Of a stretch of DNA of 64,000 nucleotides, positions 47,579 to 59,934 are shown one piece after another. The notes beneath the pieces are model-generated. The model worked only from the letters and a program-made list of their open reading frames with translations, was not told where the DNA came from and made no database searches. Origin of the DNA: Styela clava. Its lineage: Eukaryota; Chordata; Ascidiacea; Stolidobranchia; Styelidae. A program made the position numbers and the translations under genes. Positions within the stretch are counted from its first letter, which is position 1. Each line of letters begins with the position of its first letter. The DNA is taken from assembly GCF_964204865.1 (NCBI RefSeq), contig NC_135264.1, positions 7,098,001 through 7,162,000 on the forward strand, in the 5' to 3' direction.

Positions 47579-47984
47579 TTTTTTGATCCTGCTTAAATAT
47601 AATTTTATCAAAATATTAAACCACATTACAAAATATCATTTTGTTTTAAATTTTAGCATGAATATCAATCGAAAACAAATTTAGCACTTTGCCTTAGCCA
47701 TGATCCATCACAATTATATATACCAGCTTGTCAACAGAATTTCGCAAGTAAAACCAGAGCCAACCTATTTTTAGAATGAGAGCTAAAAAATGACAAAGTT
47801 ATTAGTAGATTATCAGTAGCATTGTGCATTTCTTTATGTTTATATATTTATTGGTATTCGTTATTCACCATATACTTTCTTTTCTTATAGTGGGTAAATT
47901 ATTATTTACTGATAGCCTAATAAACAAATAGTGATATATAATTATCTATGATTTACCCTATGTGGGATACCTTGTGACATCAAG

Positions 47985-49320
47985 ATGCCAAAGATCAGAT
48001 GCCCAATCAACGAATGTGAATTTGAAACAGAGGATGAGGCTTCTATTGTTGCTGCATTGCTGAATTTACACGCTACCACACACAGCGCACAAAAAACTCA
48101 ACAACCCAAGTTGAGAAAGTAAAACGTCCAACCATCACATCTGCTAGCTCAACTGAAGAATGGACATATTTTGAATCAAGATGGACAGACTACAAAGCTG
48201 CCACAAAAATATTTGGCCAAGACACAATTTTCCAACTATTGGAAGGCTGTGACGATCCACTGCGCAAAGATCTAACTCGCACCTCACCTAATCTTACAGG
48301 AAAATCAGAACAAGACATACTGAACGCTATCAAAGGAAAATGCCATGATCGCCAGAGTCAAGCTCGCCAACATGAAACAAGACAGAGACGAACCAGTAAG
48401 AAACTTTGGCGCCCGCATTTGTGGCCAAGCGACGGTCTGCCAAGCGACAGATTCCCAGTCCACAGACGCCATCAGCTCATATCGAAAGGGGCGCATTCAA
48501 GTCAAGCCCACATCCGATAAGATGCAAGCCACATGTACTTTCTGCGGAGAAACAATCAGACTTGCTACCACTGCTTGAAACTACATCATTTTGAATCAGT
48601 TTGTAGAGGCAAAACATCGTCAAAAATGGTCAAACCATCACAGGAACCTGATGACATGGAGAACTCTATGTCCAATTCATTACGCTCAGTTTACAAGAAT
48701 TCATCCAACGGAATGGCTCTGGACCACCACCAATATGTGCCAAAGATGGGAAAAACGCAAGTCAGATCCACAGCTATTTTTTGATATTATGATCGACATA
48801 CTGCCATCTGACTTTGCTAAATTGGGGTTTAAAAAAAAATTTCAAACCCCAACAACAATGACTGCGGCCAATAACAAATGGATACATATCCTTGGCGCCC
48901 TAGTTACCGACAGCTCGGACAAGCTGTTCTTGGGCAGGAAAGCATGCATAGAACTTGTTTAATTTTTCAAAGATTGGCGGAGTCAACAGTGAAATGACAT
49001 CAATTAACATGACGGACAAAACTTTGACAGGGACTAAAAATGGTGACATATAAATATGCACATGTTCCCGCCGCCAATCCCAACGTCGTTACCATACTCG
49101 CCGAATGGGGAAAACCGACAGAAGATACAGGAGTATCTAATCGAATAATACAAATCTAGCACTTTCAACACCTGCGAACACCAACCGCTCCCTATATGAT
49201 GGACGGGCCGCCAAAAAAACTTATGTTGACCCTGAAGCAAAGCCTGTCGTTCATCACACACCAGTACCAGTACCCCTCCACTGGAAAGAAGAGGTAAAAG
49301 CCGGTCTAGACAGGGACACT
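47985..49320 (+). mobile_element. Decayed Ty3/gypsy retrotransposon fragment
   Basis: Starts at an ATG at 47985 with a cysteine-containing N-terminal Gag segment (I-R-C-P-I-N-E-C). Gag words follow in changing frames (W-T-Y-F-E-S-R-W, Q-L-L-E-G-C-D-D-P-L-R-K, M-K-Q-D-R-D-E-P-V-R). Next come a zinc-knuckle remnant near 48525-48610, an aspartic-protease tail around 48780-48960 (T-M-T-A-A-N-N, V-T-D-S-S-D-K-L-F-L) and the start of the reverse-transcriptase region near 49200-49310 (V-P-L-H-W-K-E-E-V-K-A-G-L-D). It is broken by several frameshifts and stops and has internal deletions, including the protease active-site region. Reverse transcriptase core, RNase H and integrase are absent. I find no LTRs. 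It cannot be active. Confidence 0.82.
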
Positions 49321-49449
49321 TATAGGACTATACGATATTGGGTAAACTATCTGCTTTTGGTTAATAGATTACGTGTTTAAACTTAGTCACTCTAATCTTA
49401 AAATTAGAAGTAATATCTTAGTCATAAAATACGTAAGAATTAGACGTTC

Positions 49450-49570
49450 TGTAGGGCAGGGGTCCGCAACTACGGGGTTGCGACCCAAATTTGGGACGCG
49501 AAACCCCCCGCTCTGGATCGCGAAACAATTTAAATTTTCCATAAATTTGAGCATTGCGTCTGTGTAGCGT
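49450..49570. mobile_element. hAT terminal remnant
   Basis: Begins CAGGGGTCCGCAACTACGGG followed by TTGCGACCC and GGATCGCGAA, the usual left end of a common hAT type. No matching right end was identified. Confidence 0.45.
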
Positions 49571-49839
49571 ATTTATGTATAACAACTTTATAAATCACTG
49601 ATTATAATTATGAATGTTTCCCCGAGTATACACTTCCTTATTTGATGTCGTAACATTTTCCAATCAGCATAATTGCAAAAATGAAGTAACAATAAACGTT
49701 TCAGAAGCGCTCAGATACTTTTTCCATTCAGACAGTCTTTCGTGGTTGTGGATATTATCTCGTTTTGGCAATTTTCGCGTGTTGTTTGTTAGTTTTTAGT
49801 TGTGTTTTGGTAAATATACGTCCTAATCAAATAACCGAG

Positions 49840-50220
49840 AATACCGGTTGGAAACCGAAGACTTATCGATCGATAGTTAGGGGATCCCCCAAAACAGAAA
49901 CTGCAGTTTCGATTCATCCGCTCTTGTAACTTGCGCACTGCGCATCGCACACACACACTCGGCGGGTTTCAAAATTCTCTCGCTTTACAAAAATCTAGAT
50001 CACTATATCAATAATTGATTGATAACTCGCTAATTATACGACATAATTCGCCCAAAATCAAAAGTCTTCTGGTCCGAGATAAGATGAATGCACATGCAAA
50101 ATCTGGAGCAGATTCAATCTCGCTTTCGTGAGATATCGCGTGCATCTAACAGACACACACACAGACAGACAAATACCTATCAACATACTTACCGATCTTC
50201 AGATCGATAAGTAATAAGTC
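49840..50220. mobile_element. Probable 3' end of a non-LTR retrotransposon
   Basis: GC-richer block with a (CA)n/(CAGA)n run near 50150-50170 and words such as TTTCGTGAGATATCGCGTG, ending with a small hairpin (ATCTTCAGAT) and GATCGATAAG, which is repeated inverted near 49863. Layout resembles LINE 3' tails. Class not assigned. Confidence 0.35.
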
Positions 50221-50845
50221 CTAATTCTTGAAATAAGAACAAATAATTTTGCAATGGTAGAGTGTAGATCCAAGAGGAAGAATTCAAGAGATCAAAAGTC
50301 GAGGAAACATTCGTTACTTAGTTGTTCGCATTGTTACATCCTACTACGTAGACTTTAGGTTTTCAAAATGCTTTATCTTGTTAAAACGTGTAAAAACAAT
50401 AAAAAACCGTCAAAAAGCACTAGAAACCTTGCTAAAAAGTGCAAAAATGTATCAGAAGTTCGCTCAACTTCATTTGTCTCTTGTAACTTTGCTCAGAGAT
50501 CATTGTTCTATATTTTTGAGTGATGCGCGTAACTTTGCTTTCAGTGAATTTGCTTATACAAACACACACACTTTGCTCTGATTGCATATAGAAGGAATGC
50601 ACAAACTTCATGTGCGGCGAGCACCCTAATCATCATACACATGAGGGTAGGGTAAAAACATACTACATAGAATGTGGATTCATCGAACACTGCCTCGATG
50701 TAATACACTCAGATGTGTTACTCATATTCGAAAACAATCTACATCACCAAAAAGGTAGGAAATACATATTTAAATCAACCCAAACTACTTTTTTTTACAA
50801 ATAAAAAACAGAGTTAGTTTATTGTTTACCTTTTCATGCCCACAG

Positions 50846-51815
50846 TGTTGCATCTACAAATCATGCTCAGATATGTCGACAGCAGGACATCTCGATGAAA
50901 GGAAGAAGTTTGCTTTCACTAGCAGACTATACTAGAGAAGATCTTCTTCATTTATTGAGCAGTGCTGCTGACCTAAAGTTAAGGATGAAGCAACTGAACG
51001 AAAGGTATTACAAATCTTTCCCAATGTCTTCCTTTGTCGTGGAAGATTGAGAAGGGTAGGAATAGGGTAGGGTTTCTGTGTTTATCCTGGGAATCGAAAA
51101 GATGATCAGACAGCTCAGTCATATATATATGATGAACTCTTTGAATGAAGCTTTTTTGAATCCCTCTCGATCATACTCTAGGTCGATTTCATTGTAGCAT
51201 ATAGTTCTAGAATCTAGATGATGAAGGAAGCAATAACCGACCAGCTGTTACGTGATCCAGGAAAACTTTCATAAGTACACTTAAGCATCGACATCGCCTT
51301 CATAAATGTTATAAATAGCGGGGCCACAATTTATGCATGGTTTTTATAAATCTATTCAATTTGGTATACGCTAAATTTATTCAAAGTGCAATAAATCGCC
51401 ATTAATAATACAATTTGTCTGTTAATTCATAAGTTACGCTTCAAAATAGTTGAGGAAATTGTTTTAAATCAGTTTGTAAGCTATGGTGTAATGATGGAGA
51501 CGTACCATCAAATTTAAATATCCTTCTAATGATCATTGCGCCGATAAGTGGATGTTAATGATCATTTTAGGTTAAGATCAATTGTTTGTTTTATCCTACT
51601 GCATTCGAATGATGATCATTTTAGGTTAAGATCAATTGTTTGTTTTATCCTACTGCATTCGATTCCGCAAGCTGGAAGGAAAATCACTTGGAATGATCTT
51701 TGAGAAAACCAGCACACGCACTAAAATATCAACAGAAATTGGAATGAATTTGTTAGGAGGACATTCTTGCGTCATACCATATGAAGACGTTCAGAGCAAC
51801 GCTAATGGAGGGTCG
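50846..51815 (+). CDS. OTC: Ornithine carbamoyltransferase, two N-terminal exons (partial)
   Basis: Exon 50846-51004 encodes the start of the mature enzyme: [13 protein letters not shown] then A-D-L-K-L-R-M-K-Q, matching the family's first helix. Exon 51672-51815 encodes [12 protein letters not shown] and then the carbamoyl-phosphate loop S-T-R-T with I-S-T-E and L-G-G-H, and ends at a donor TCG|GTAATT. The family enzyme condenses carbamoyl phosphate and ornithine to citrulline in mitochondria. The intermediate junction is odd: the first exon ends in phase 2 at GAAAG|GTATTA, but the only nearby acceptor (CCGCAAG) would need phase 0. The transit-peptide exon and all later exons (including the ornithine-binding S-M-G loop and H-C-L-P) are not found in the remaining 12 kb. 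It may be a gene with large introns or a fragment. Confidence 0.72.
51549..51664. repeat. Tandem duplication of 54 bp at the OTC acceptor
   Basis: The stretch from ATGATCATTTTAGG through TTTATCCTACTGCATTCGA occurs twice in direct succession, immediately upstream of the OTC exon at 51672. It duplicates the pyrimidine-rich part of the intron end. Confidence 0.9.
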
Positions 51816-53050
51816 GTAATTAATTAGAAGCAAGCTTTGGGATCTTCCGGGAACTCGTTTATGAATATTGATAAATCAATGAATTAAGACAATCGTTAAT
51901 GTATCTGCTAACACTCTCGCTATAGTTCATATATATACAATGGAAATGAGCAGTGAAAAAAATACTTTACTCTGTCGATATATATATATATATTCTATAA
52001 TCTATATGGTAACAGTTCAGTTGGAATAGTGGGAATTTGGTAAATGTGAGACAAATGCCCTAAAATGGCACAAATTAGAAAACGGCATTTGTAGACACCG
52101 TAAGCTACGGGTACAGTGTCATTGTTAGTCATTGTACATTCGTACCCATCTTCGGACATTGCTCTCTTAAAATGGAATAAATAATAAATACTTTTTTAAA
52201 ATAAAAACGAAGACTTCTGCATATTTCAGAGAAAAAAGTTGTTTTTCATTCTCGTTCAATCTGACCAATTTGTTTCTCTGTGGAACTAGAGATGAGTGGA
52301 ATTCTATCAAACAAAAGTGGAACGCTGAGACACGAGACCTGTGGCAAATAAATTTATTAAAACCGTTTTTCCTGCTTTTACTAGCTATGATACACCAGGG
52401 ACTCTATTGAGCCCACTTGCCTTTGAGTCACCAATCGTTTTACACAGTGCATAATATACTTTCTTTATTTTCTATCAGCTCTCTCTATCTGTATTTTTGT
52501 CTATTTAAACGGTAAAGAAAAATTAACATTTACATAAAATCGGCTTAGTTTTCATGGCATTATTTATAGGGTTTGAATCAGCAGAAATTGATTACAGCCA
52601 CTTCAATGAACCGAGCTGACCTTAGATGAGGCTGGAAGCAGAGTCCGATTTCAAACTTTGATTCAAGTTATATATATGTCGTTGTAAGGTACCATTATTT
52701 TCTATATTTGATTGAAGCTTCTCTTCGCGTAGGTAGGTGGAGAGAAAAGAGAGAAAGTAATTCACGTAAGGACGCATATTACAATATATATATCATAGAT
52801 GTGAAGTACGTTTTGGTAGGAGAGTGGGTTCTGAAATGCTGATTGTGTAATTAGTTTGGGGTTTCTTTTCGGCTTGTAAGCTGTGTACATAGTAAAGTTA
52901 CTTCCAACGTAAATGTACCGCCCTTGGAGATTGCATCGTGCGCTGCCTACATGCTCACATCATATTCAGTGTGATGCGAGATTGTAAGATGTTCAGAATG
53001 CCAGAAGTTATTGCATGAAGACTTTTATTTGGGGGTCCAAATGACAGGAC
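51816..53050. other. Presumed OTC intron or intergenic DNA
   Basis: AT-rich, with a (TA)n run near 51978. I see no further OTC exon and no other gene. Confidence 0.4.
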
Positions 53051-54170
53051 GTTTAGAATAGCCTACTTTCCATATTTCAAAGAATTTGATTCTATTCAAT
53101 TATCTAGGAATTTTGGTTTACATAAAGTCGATCAAGTTTCCAAGTAATGCCATTTCAAGGAACACTGAAGGAAAAGTGTGCGAAATGAACTAGAAAGTGC
53201 CTTGCTATATTTAAACAGCAATGGTCGAGGTCTAGGTGAAGTATAGGGTCCCATAGTAATCGGGGAAAAAATGAATAAATTCAATAAAGCTGCTCTGGCT
53301 GCTGCTGTTGACCATCTATGTTAGAGTCGTCAAACCCGTGGCACGCGGGCCACATGTGGCCCGCAGAAGATTTCCGAGTGGCCCGCGTGGTATTATTCGA
53401 ATCGCAATGTCTTTCACAAATCTGAGCCTTTATTGAAACTTCTAACAAAAAATGTCGTTCAAACGCACGAGAAGCACCACCTAGCTATCGAAAGCTTCTT
53501 TTATGTCCATTTATGGTCGTTATTGCTAGTGAGACATGTTTGAATTTATTTTTATCGTCTGCCATGTATTTCAATCTGTTTTCCTGTATTTTTTTCTGTG
53601 AAGCTAGAAGAGGCAGTTTCATGACCTCAATATTTGACAGCATTCACTTCTCGAGCAATTTTTTTTTCAAGGATGAACCAAGTAAAATCCCCCGTGAGAC
53701 TAATTTCTGACAGCCACGTGAAAAATCCGTTCCGCATTTGTACATCGTCCATTGCACCTATGATTGACAAACTTGTCGGATAAACGCAGTGCCATACTTC
53801 CCATAAATATTTATGTGTGGTTAAAACTTTTGACTTTACTGTATCTTCGTATTTTCGTTGTTCTAATAATTTAGGTGCTTTGTTTGTTTTTTCTTTGATC
53901 TGTAGTCGGTGAAACTAGAATATAACTACCATGTCAATTGGACCGCTCAATCATTCGTAAACTAAATGTGGCCCTTCGTCCAAAATGGTTGGACAACCCT
54001 GATCTATGTTATGAGCTTATGAGGCCACACTTCAATGGTAAAAAAGATGATGCACCCCGAAACAAGTTTGAGACCAATCATATTAATAACTCATTTGATA
54101 TTGGTCATGAAGGTTAATAACAGTACAGGGAGCACCAGCACAAATGTGGCAACAATACTCCATAATAGAC
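53050..54170. repeat. Duplicated block, partner at 56090-56550
   Basis: 53060-53321 matches 56095-56390, and 54002-54170 matches 56390-56545, so the two sites are old duplicates. The copy here is split by a 680-bp hAT insertion. No coding exon is evident. Confidence 0.7.
53322..54001. mobile_element. hAT MITE, 680 bp, perfect 8-bp target duplication
   Basis: Left end TAGAGTCGTCAAACC, right end (complemented) CAGGGTTGTCCAACC. The octamer ATCTATGT is repeated exactly at 53314-53321 and 54002-54009. GGCCCGC words lie inside the left end. The duplicated region at 56090-56550 lacks the element. Confidence 0.88.
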
Positions 54171-54299
54171 TCCATCTTCAGATTGGTATCTTTCGTTCAA
54201 ATCATCAAATGAAGTATTTTCGAAAGTTGTCAGGTGATAAAAATTATCACAAAATGACCTCGAAGGCAGTGCAAAATTTTAAGAATTATTATTATTATG

Positions 54300-54545
54300 G
54301 GTGAGTTACTAATCGTCCTAAGCGTTAGGAATACGCTCGCCAACGCATCTCTAATTACTCTGTATGGGTTCGCAGGTTCGAATACCATGCGGGGATAGTT
54401 ATGTGCGAAAGGATTGCTGGACTCCTCGCCACCGTAGGGTGATTCACGTAACCGCTGATCGGATACGCCTTCCTCCACCAGCAAGTCCATGGTACCGAAG
54501 ACATATAACTAACTAATCACATACCCGACATGGAATGGAAACCGG
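54300..54545 (+). mobile_element. Probable tRNA-derived SINE
   Basis: Carries a polymerase III B-box-like GGTTCGAATACC at about 54373-54384 and, some 60 bases upstream, an A-box-like CCTAAGCGTTAGG. The head looks like a degenerate tRNA and the body after it is GC-richer and non-coding. No complete tRNA fold is present, so I do not call a tRNA gene. Confidence 0.5.
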
Positions 54546-55113
54546 ACGAGAGGCCGTGGTTCGCCATATGGTACCCTTTATATACGTTGGTCCCAATCGA
54601 CTTTTTATACCCCTTTTATAATATGACATAAATAGGTAATCAAACACGCTAGTACATTTCCCAATATATCTTTAAAAAGCTTATTTTCGTCGCTTTCCAC
54701 TAAAATGCGCCCGAATTACGTAGCGCAAATGCGTTCGACCATATGCCGGTAAGAAGAGAGAAATTTCAAAAAATCTCGAGATAAAGTTTCTCACTTTTAA
54801 CGCTTGGTCAACACGTGATTGATATGCTAGAGAAAGAGCTTTCTTTTGGACGAGCTTTACGTCACCTTCAAAATAAAACAAGAGTGGGATTTTGAAGTGA
54901 AGTGATATTCGTTTTATCGAAGAGCATTTGATCGCGTACTGTCTGGTATCTTTGTTTGTTTATTTATTATGAGCCGGAGAACGTTGCTCGCGCGTTCAAA
55001 TTACTTCGTTTTCAACTAACAACAGATTCTTTGTTTATTTTTAAGCTTTGAAATATTCATACAAATAAAATTGATCTTGTATCAAAATAAAAATTATACA
55101 TTAAAAAAAATAT

Positions 55114-55438
55114 GATGACGTCACCGTAATTAAGAACACTCGGATCAAGCATGGATGATTTAAACTCAAACATTTTGAGTTTTGAAATTGGTTTTGTTCA
55201 CATGCAGACCACTATGAATACTATTGACCCCCCAAAATACATTTAATTTAGCCATAATCCCAAATTATGACACAGGTACGTCACCGTAATTGAGAACACT
55301 CGGATCAAGCATGGATAATTTAAACTCAAACATTTTGAGTTTTGAAATTGGTTTTGTTCACATGCAGACCACTATGAAATATTATTGACCCCCCAAAATA
55401 CATTTAATTTAGCCATAATCCCAAATTATGACACAGGG
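55114..55438. repeat. Tandem duplication, two units of about 163 bp
   Basis: Unit starts ACGTCACCGTAATTAAGAAC and ends CAAATTATGACACAGG. The two units are nearly identical, so the duplication is recent. It is non-coding. Confidence 0.92.
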
Positions 55439-56790
55439 CACCACTTTATTACCAGGCCGATCCTATAGCTTATTTGAAAATACAATGTTAATAATGACAT
55501 AGTCAACATCTCGCAGGGATTCAGTGGATCGAAGTGTACACACCAACACCATATCCATCGGCAAAATACCTTTATGACATTTGGAATACTTTAATTGATT
55601 TGAACGTGACATCACGTCTAAATAATTCTCAATGCTCAGATGTTATGAGTGCTTCCGACTTCTCAACGAAATAATGCAACGACGCAAATATTACATTATC
55701 TGACGGTTCTGATGACTTATATTTATCTACTCATTTTATTATAGAACAATGTAGCAAATAAATATTCAGACATAGGCTATGATAGAATGTTTCTTTTAGA
55801 ATAGTAACGTAGATTTCGGCAGGCCTGGAACGCATTATTTTTAACTTTTGTATGGTCTTATGCGATCGCTTCATTGTGGAAGTGGGAATAAGTTGAAAGC
55901 GATTAAATGAAAGTCGAGCCCTCGGACGAAGTAACACAATTTGTCGCAATGCCGCAGGAACGCTTATTAATGCTTTACATATTATCAGTGATTCGTTATG
56001 TCACAATCCGAAACATACCTACCGTAAATACTTTTGGGTCATTGATTTTATTGTTCGTTTGATAAACTTTGTTTAGAATACTTTCCATATTTACTATCTA
56101 TTTTGAAGGTAGGTTACCACGGAGAATTTATTTTCGAGAATTTGATTCTATTTAATTATCCAGGACTTTTGGTTTACGAAAGGTCGGCTAAGTTTTCAAG
56201 AAATGAGGGATTTTTGAGGAACACTGAGTAAAAGTGTGCAAAATGAACTAGAAAGTGTCTTACTATAAGTAAACAGCAAAGTTCTAGGTTAAATATCGAG
56301 TCCTGTAAGAATCAGGAACAAATTGAAGAAATGGATTTATCCAAAAAACGTTGCCTTAACTGCTGCTGCTGTTAACCATCGAAGTTTTAAGCCAATGTGA
56401 CTCAACACGTCATTGGTGAAAAAAATGACGCATCCCGAAACAAGTTTGAGACCAGTCATATTTACAACTCTAGATATTGGTCATGAAGCTTAATAACAGT
56501 ACTGGGAACGCCAACGCAAATGTTGTAACGATACTCGATACAGCGGCAATTAATTGAATAGTTCAAGTAATGCTCTAATTTACAATCATTGTTCTTGGCT
56601 TAAAAAAGACTCTTCACCCCTTTGATTATAATCTGAACCAGACCTTGTAATATCTTTCATCAAATTATGCGAGGAATTGTTTTTACGACCCATATATAAA
56701 TATACAACTTTTAATGATATGTCAACAATATATTTTATATAAAAAGATGTCTGACATGAAACGTTACTAAACTTGAGATATATGAACATT

Positions 56791-57450
56791 GACAGCTTTT
56801 ATCTCGAAAGTTATTGACATCGTTATGAATTAATTTAGTCCGAGGAAATGAGTAAACTCTTATATTATGGTTAAAATAAAATTAGCTTCAGGAATGAAAC
56901 AAAATTTTTCACGGCGTGACTGAGTTTTCCTTTAAATTATATCCGTGCCAATTGTATACCGTCATAATATCAAAAACTTGATGCGCATGTTATCGTTGTT
57001 TTTGTTTGATTTTATGAGCATTACGCTTTTTTTTATTTATACAAAGCATATTGAAATATCTAAAATAATATTCTTTCAGTTGAGATTTTGGAACCTAGTT
57101 TTGTAAAGTGGGACCTGCTGACAGCTTTTATCTCGAAAGTTATTGACATCGTTATGAATTAATTTAGTCCGAAGAAATGAGTAAACTCATATATTATGAT
57201 TAAAATAAAATTAGCTTCAGGAGTGAAACAAAATTTTTCACGGCGTGACTGAGTTTTCCTTTAAATTATATCCGTGCCAATTGTATACCGTCATAATATC
57301 AAAAACTTGATGCGCATGTTATCGTTGTTTTTGTTTGATTTTATGAGCATTAAGCTTTTTTTTATTTATACAAAGCATATTGAAATATCTAAAATAATAT
57401 TCTTTCAGTTGTGATTTTGGAACCGAGTTTTGTAAAGTGGGACCTCGAAG
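56791..57450. repeat. Tandem duplication, two units of 329 bp
   Basis: Unit starts GACAGCTTTTATCTCGAAAG. Second copy starts at 57120. The units are almost identical, with a handful of substitutions. Each ends near GTAAAGTGGGACCT. No coding content. Confidence 0.92.
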
Positions 57451-59036
57451 CAATATATCTTGTGGAAACCCGAAAACATAATTGCAATTAAAATTTGTGA
57501 TACGATTCAGCGGGTTCGTGCGAACCCGTTATTGGAATGAACGCGTTCTTGTTTTAGACGTTAAACAAATGCAACACCGTAGTTAACGATTACGATTATA
57601 TTTGGCGTTCCGTAGAACCTGTTGTTGGAGGTCGATACAAGAGAAAATCCATTTTTAAATAATAAAAATTTTACAATTGATCCAATAGGTGCTGTGAAGT
57701 TTCATTTTACAAATTACTATTATTCGGGGTGAGTCACCGTGAAAATAAGATTTTTTAGTTTGAAGGACATTTAATCATCCCATTTCCGTGGCCGGAACAT
57801 GCTTTTGCCTAGTTCCAGAAACAGATCAAATGTGCTAATAAATAAATTTGAGTGTGAATATAACCAATATTGCAGGGGAAGATGGGGCACGTTGGGACAT
57901 GGGACACAGTGGAAAATCAGCTCTCGCACTGATACTATATCCGCAATCCTGTCCGCGGTTCGATGTTTCAATCCGCACATCGGTGAGTTACAACGTCCCC
58001 GCGAACGGACAACGGACGGGTAGAGCGGCGCAAGCTATGAGGTGAAATTGGATTTGGGAGGTTGAAACTAAAATTTCACCGTTCCAGTTTTTTTTTTCTA
58101 CCTTAGCTTTTCCAACATGACAAACCACCGTCTGATATTTTTCATTTTTTCAATAATATTTTCAGATTTAGATTCGAGGAAGGAAATATTCAAATTTGTT
58201 TGCGAATTTTTTTGTCAAAATATTTGAACTATTTCAGTTGAACATTGATTTCAAAAATATTAAATCTTCAAATTTGAAGTCTCCCTGTTCGTTAGACGAT
58301 TGTGCTGATTAATTGCTTATTTTTAAGGGCTCACTTCGTTGAATTTCGACAGACTGACCCACTGTGCCCCAGGGTCTGTCCGAATGTGCCCCACAAGTGG
58401 GGTACAGTGGGACACTTAACAGACGTTTTTCAAAGCATTTTGGTAGTAAGATGTGTGTCGCAAGAGAATTTCTTAGTCGCTGAATAAAATCTACATTTAC
58501 CCCACTATGCATTAGTCCCGCCAACTTAACTTTTTATCACCAGGTGTACCCAAACGAAACGTTGTAGCTCATGATTAACTTTAATATCAAGTCTCTCATC
58601 ATTAAGTTCCAGTCAGTCATTTGCCTAATTTGTACTACAAAATATCGAGTGAAAATAAACTCAAAATGGACCAAGACCAAGAAAAGCCGCAACTCGGGCA
58701 CAATGGAGAGTAAATAGCCTTTCCCCTCAACTTGTCGTTATTCAGTGATAATGCATGTATTGATCCAAACTTTTCAACTAGTATTGCATTGTATTTTGCA
58801 AATTCGAGTCCGTATACAGTCACCTAATCAGTGGGCGCTTTGTCTATGTTTCATGTTCTTTTGAAGAGAAATTATAACAGTTCGATGATTGAAATCTATC
58901 CATCTTGATTTTTCTCAAATACCGATGGTCCGATTATAGAGTGGCTTTTATTTATTTTCAAAAATAGCACATTGCTCGCTTGTACGTATGGTGCTATAAA
59001 ATCTAATCTATTACCTAATCGATTCCTCTACCAGTT
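57450..59036. other. Stretch with GTGGGACA-type repeats, no gene seen
   Basis: Around 57878-57915 and 58360-58415 there are G-rich words (GGGGAAGATGGGGCAC, GTGGGGTACAGTGGGACAC) and their complements, which suggests the two ends of an old inverted-repeat element of about 650 bp. I could not define exact ends. Confidence 0.35.
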
Positions 59037-59934
59037 TAGAGTCGATGTATCGGTATCGGGTATCGGTATCGGCAATATCGGCTATTTTTTCGGTATCGGT
59101 CATGTATCGGTATCGGCTGAATTAATACCGATATTTCCGATATATTTACCTTTTAGATATGATCCAGAATGTTTTAAAAGGTAAGTTAAAATATTACTTT
59201 TTAATTTATTTTTTTGTCCAGACTGCAGAACCAGCTCATCTAATCTGACTTTTTTTTGCTGCCAACTTTTTATATTGACATTTTTAATACATATTACATA
59301 TTAATTAGGAAGAAATATATCAACACGGCACAGAAAAGAGAGCAACTAGGCGCTCAGTTTTAAATCATACAGTGGAATCGAAGTCCTTTTTACAGGACAT
59401 GCACTGTTTGGCACAGTTATAAATTCTGTTTATCGTCAAGCGCGAGTGTCATTCAGTCCATGGACATCGTTAGGCTAAATTCCGACGCAATTATCTCTCT
59501 ACACAGGTATTAAATATTGTGATTATAGTAATTTTAATTTTGTTCAAATACACAATTTCTTTATAGATTTATTGATGTGGCCGCCTAGTATCATACGTGG
59601 TATAGGTATTTCTAGTCGGCACTGATTGATATCCTTTAATTTTGGCTGTAATTGTCGCGACGATCACGATTAAACACAAAATAAAATATTTGCATATATT
59701 CGATATTCTTTTAAACACGAAAAACGATATTCGAAGGTCGCGATATTAATAATAAATTGGAATTGGACATCCCGGCATATGAGTTTTCTAATTGGACACC
59801 GAGATTACTAGCGTCAGTGTACAATGCATCCGAATCAGTTAATGCATTCCGATACCAAACATCAGTTTCTTATGTGATATATCTTTTTTTCAATCTGAAA
59901 TATCGGTGACAAAAGTGGTATCGGTACATCTCTA
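59037..59934. mobile_element. hAT-like element, about 898 bp
   Basis: Left TAGAGTCGATGTATCGGTAT and right (complemented) TAGAGATGTACCGATACC form an imperfect inverted repeat, followed inside by many TATCGG words. Internal sequence 59330-59520 is related to 3200-3355 of the hAT at 2645-4217. No clear octamer duplication remains. Confidence 0.6.

Noticed and set aside
50368-50523. Short basic frame starting M-L-Y-L-V-K-T-C that could be an OTC mitochondrial transit peptide
   Set aside because: Composition fits, but no donor in it gives the phase needed by the acceptor at 50845, so I could not connect it.
54340-54400. tRNA gene suggested by a B-box-like sequence
   Set aside because: I could not fold acceptor and anticodon stems. 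The block is better explained as a tRNA-derived SINE.
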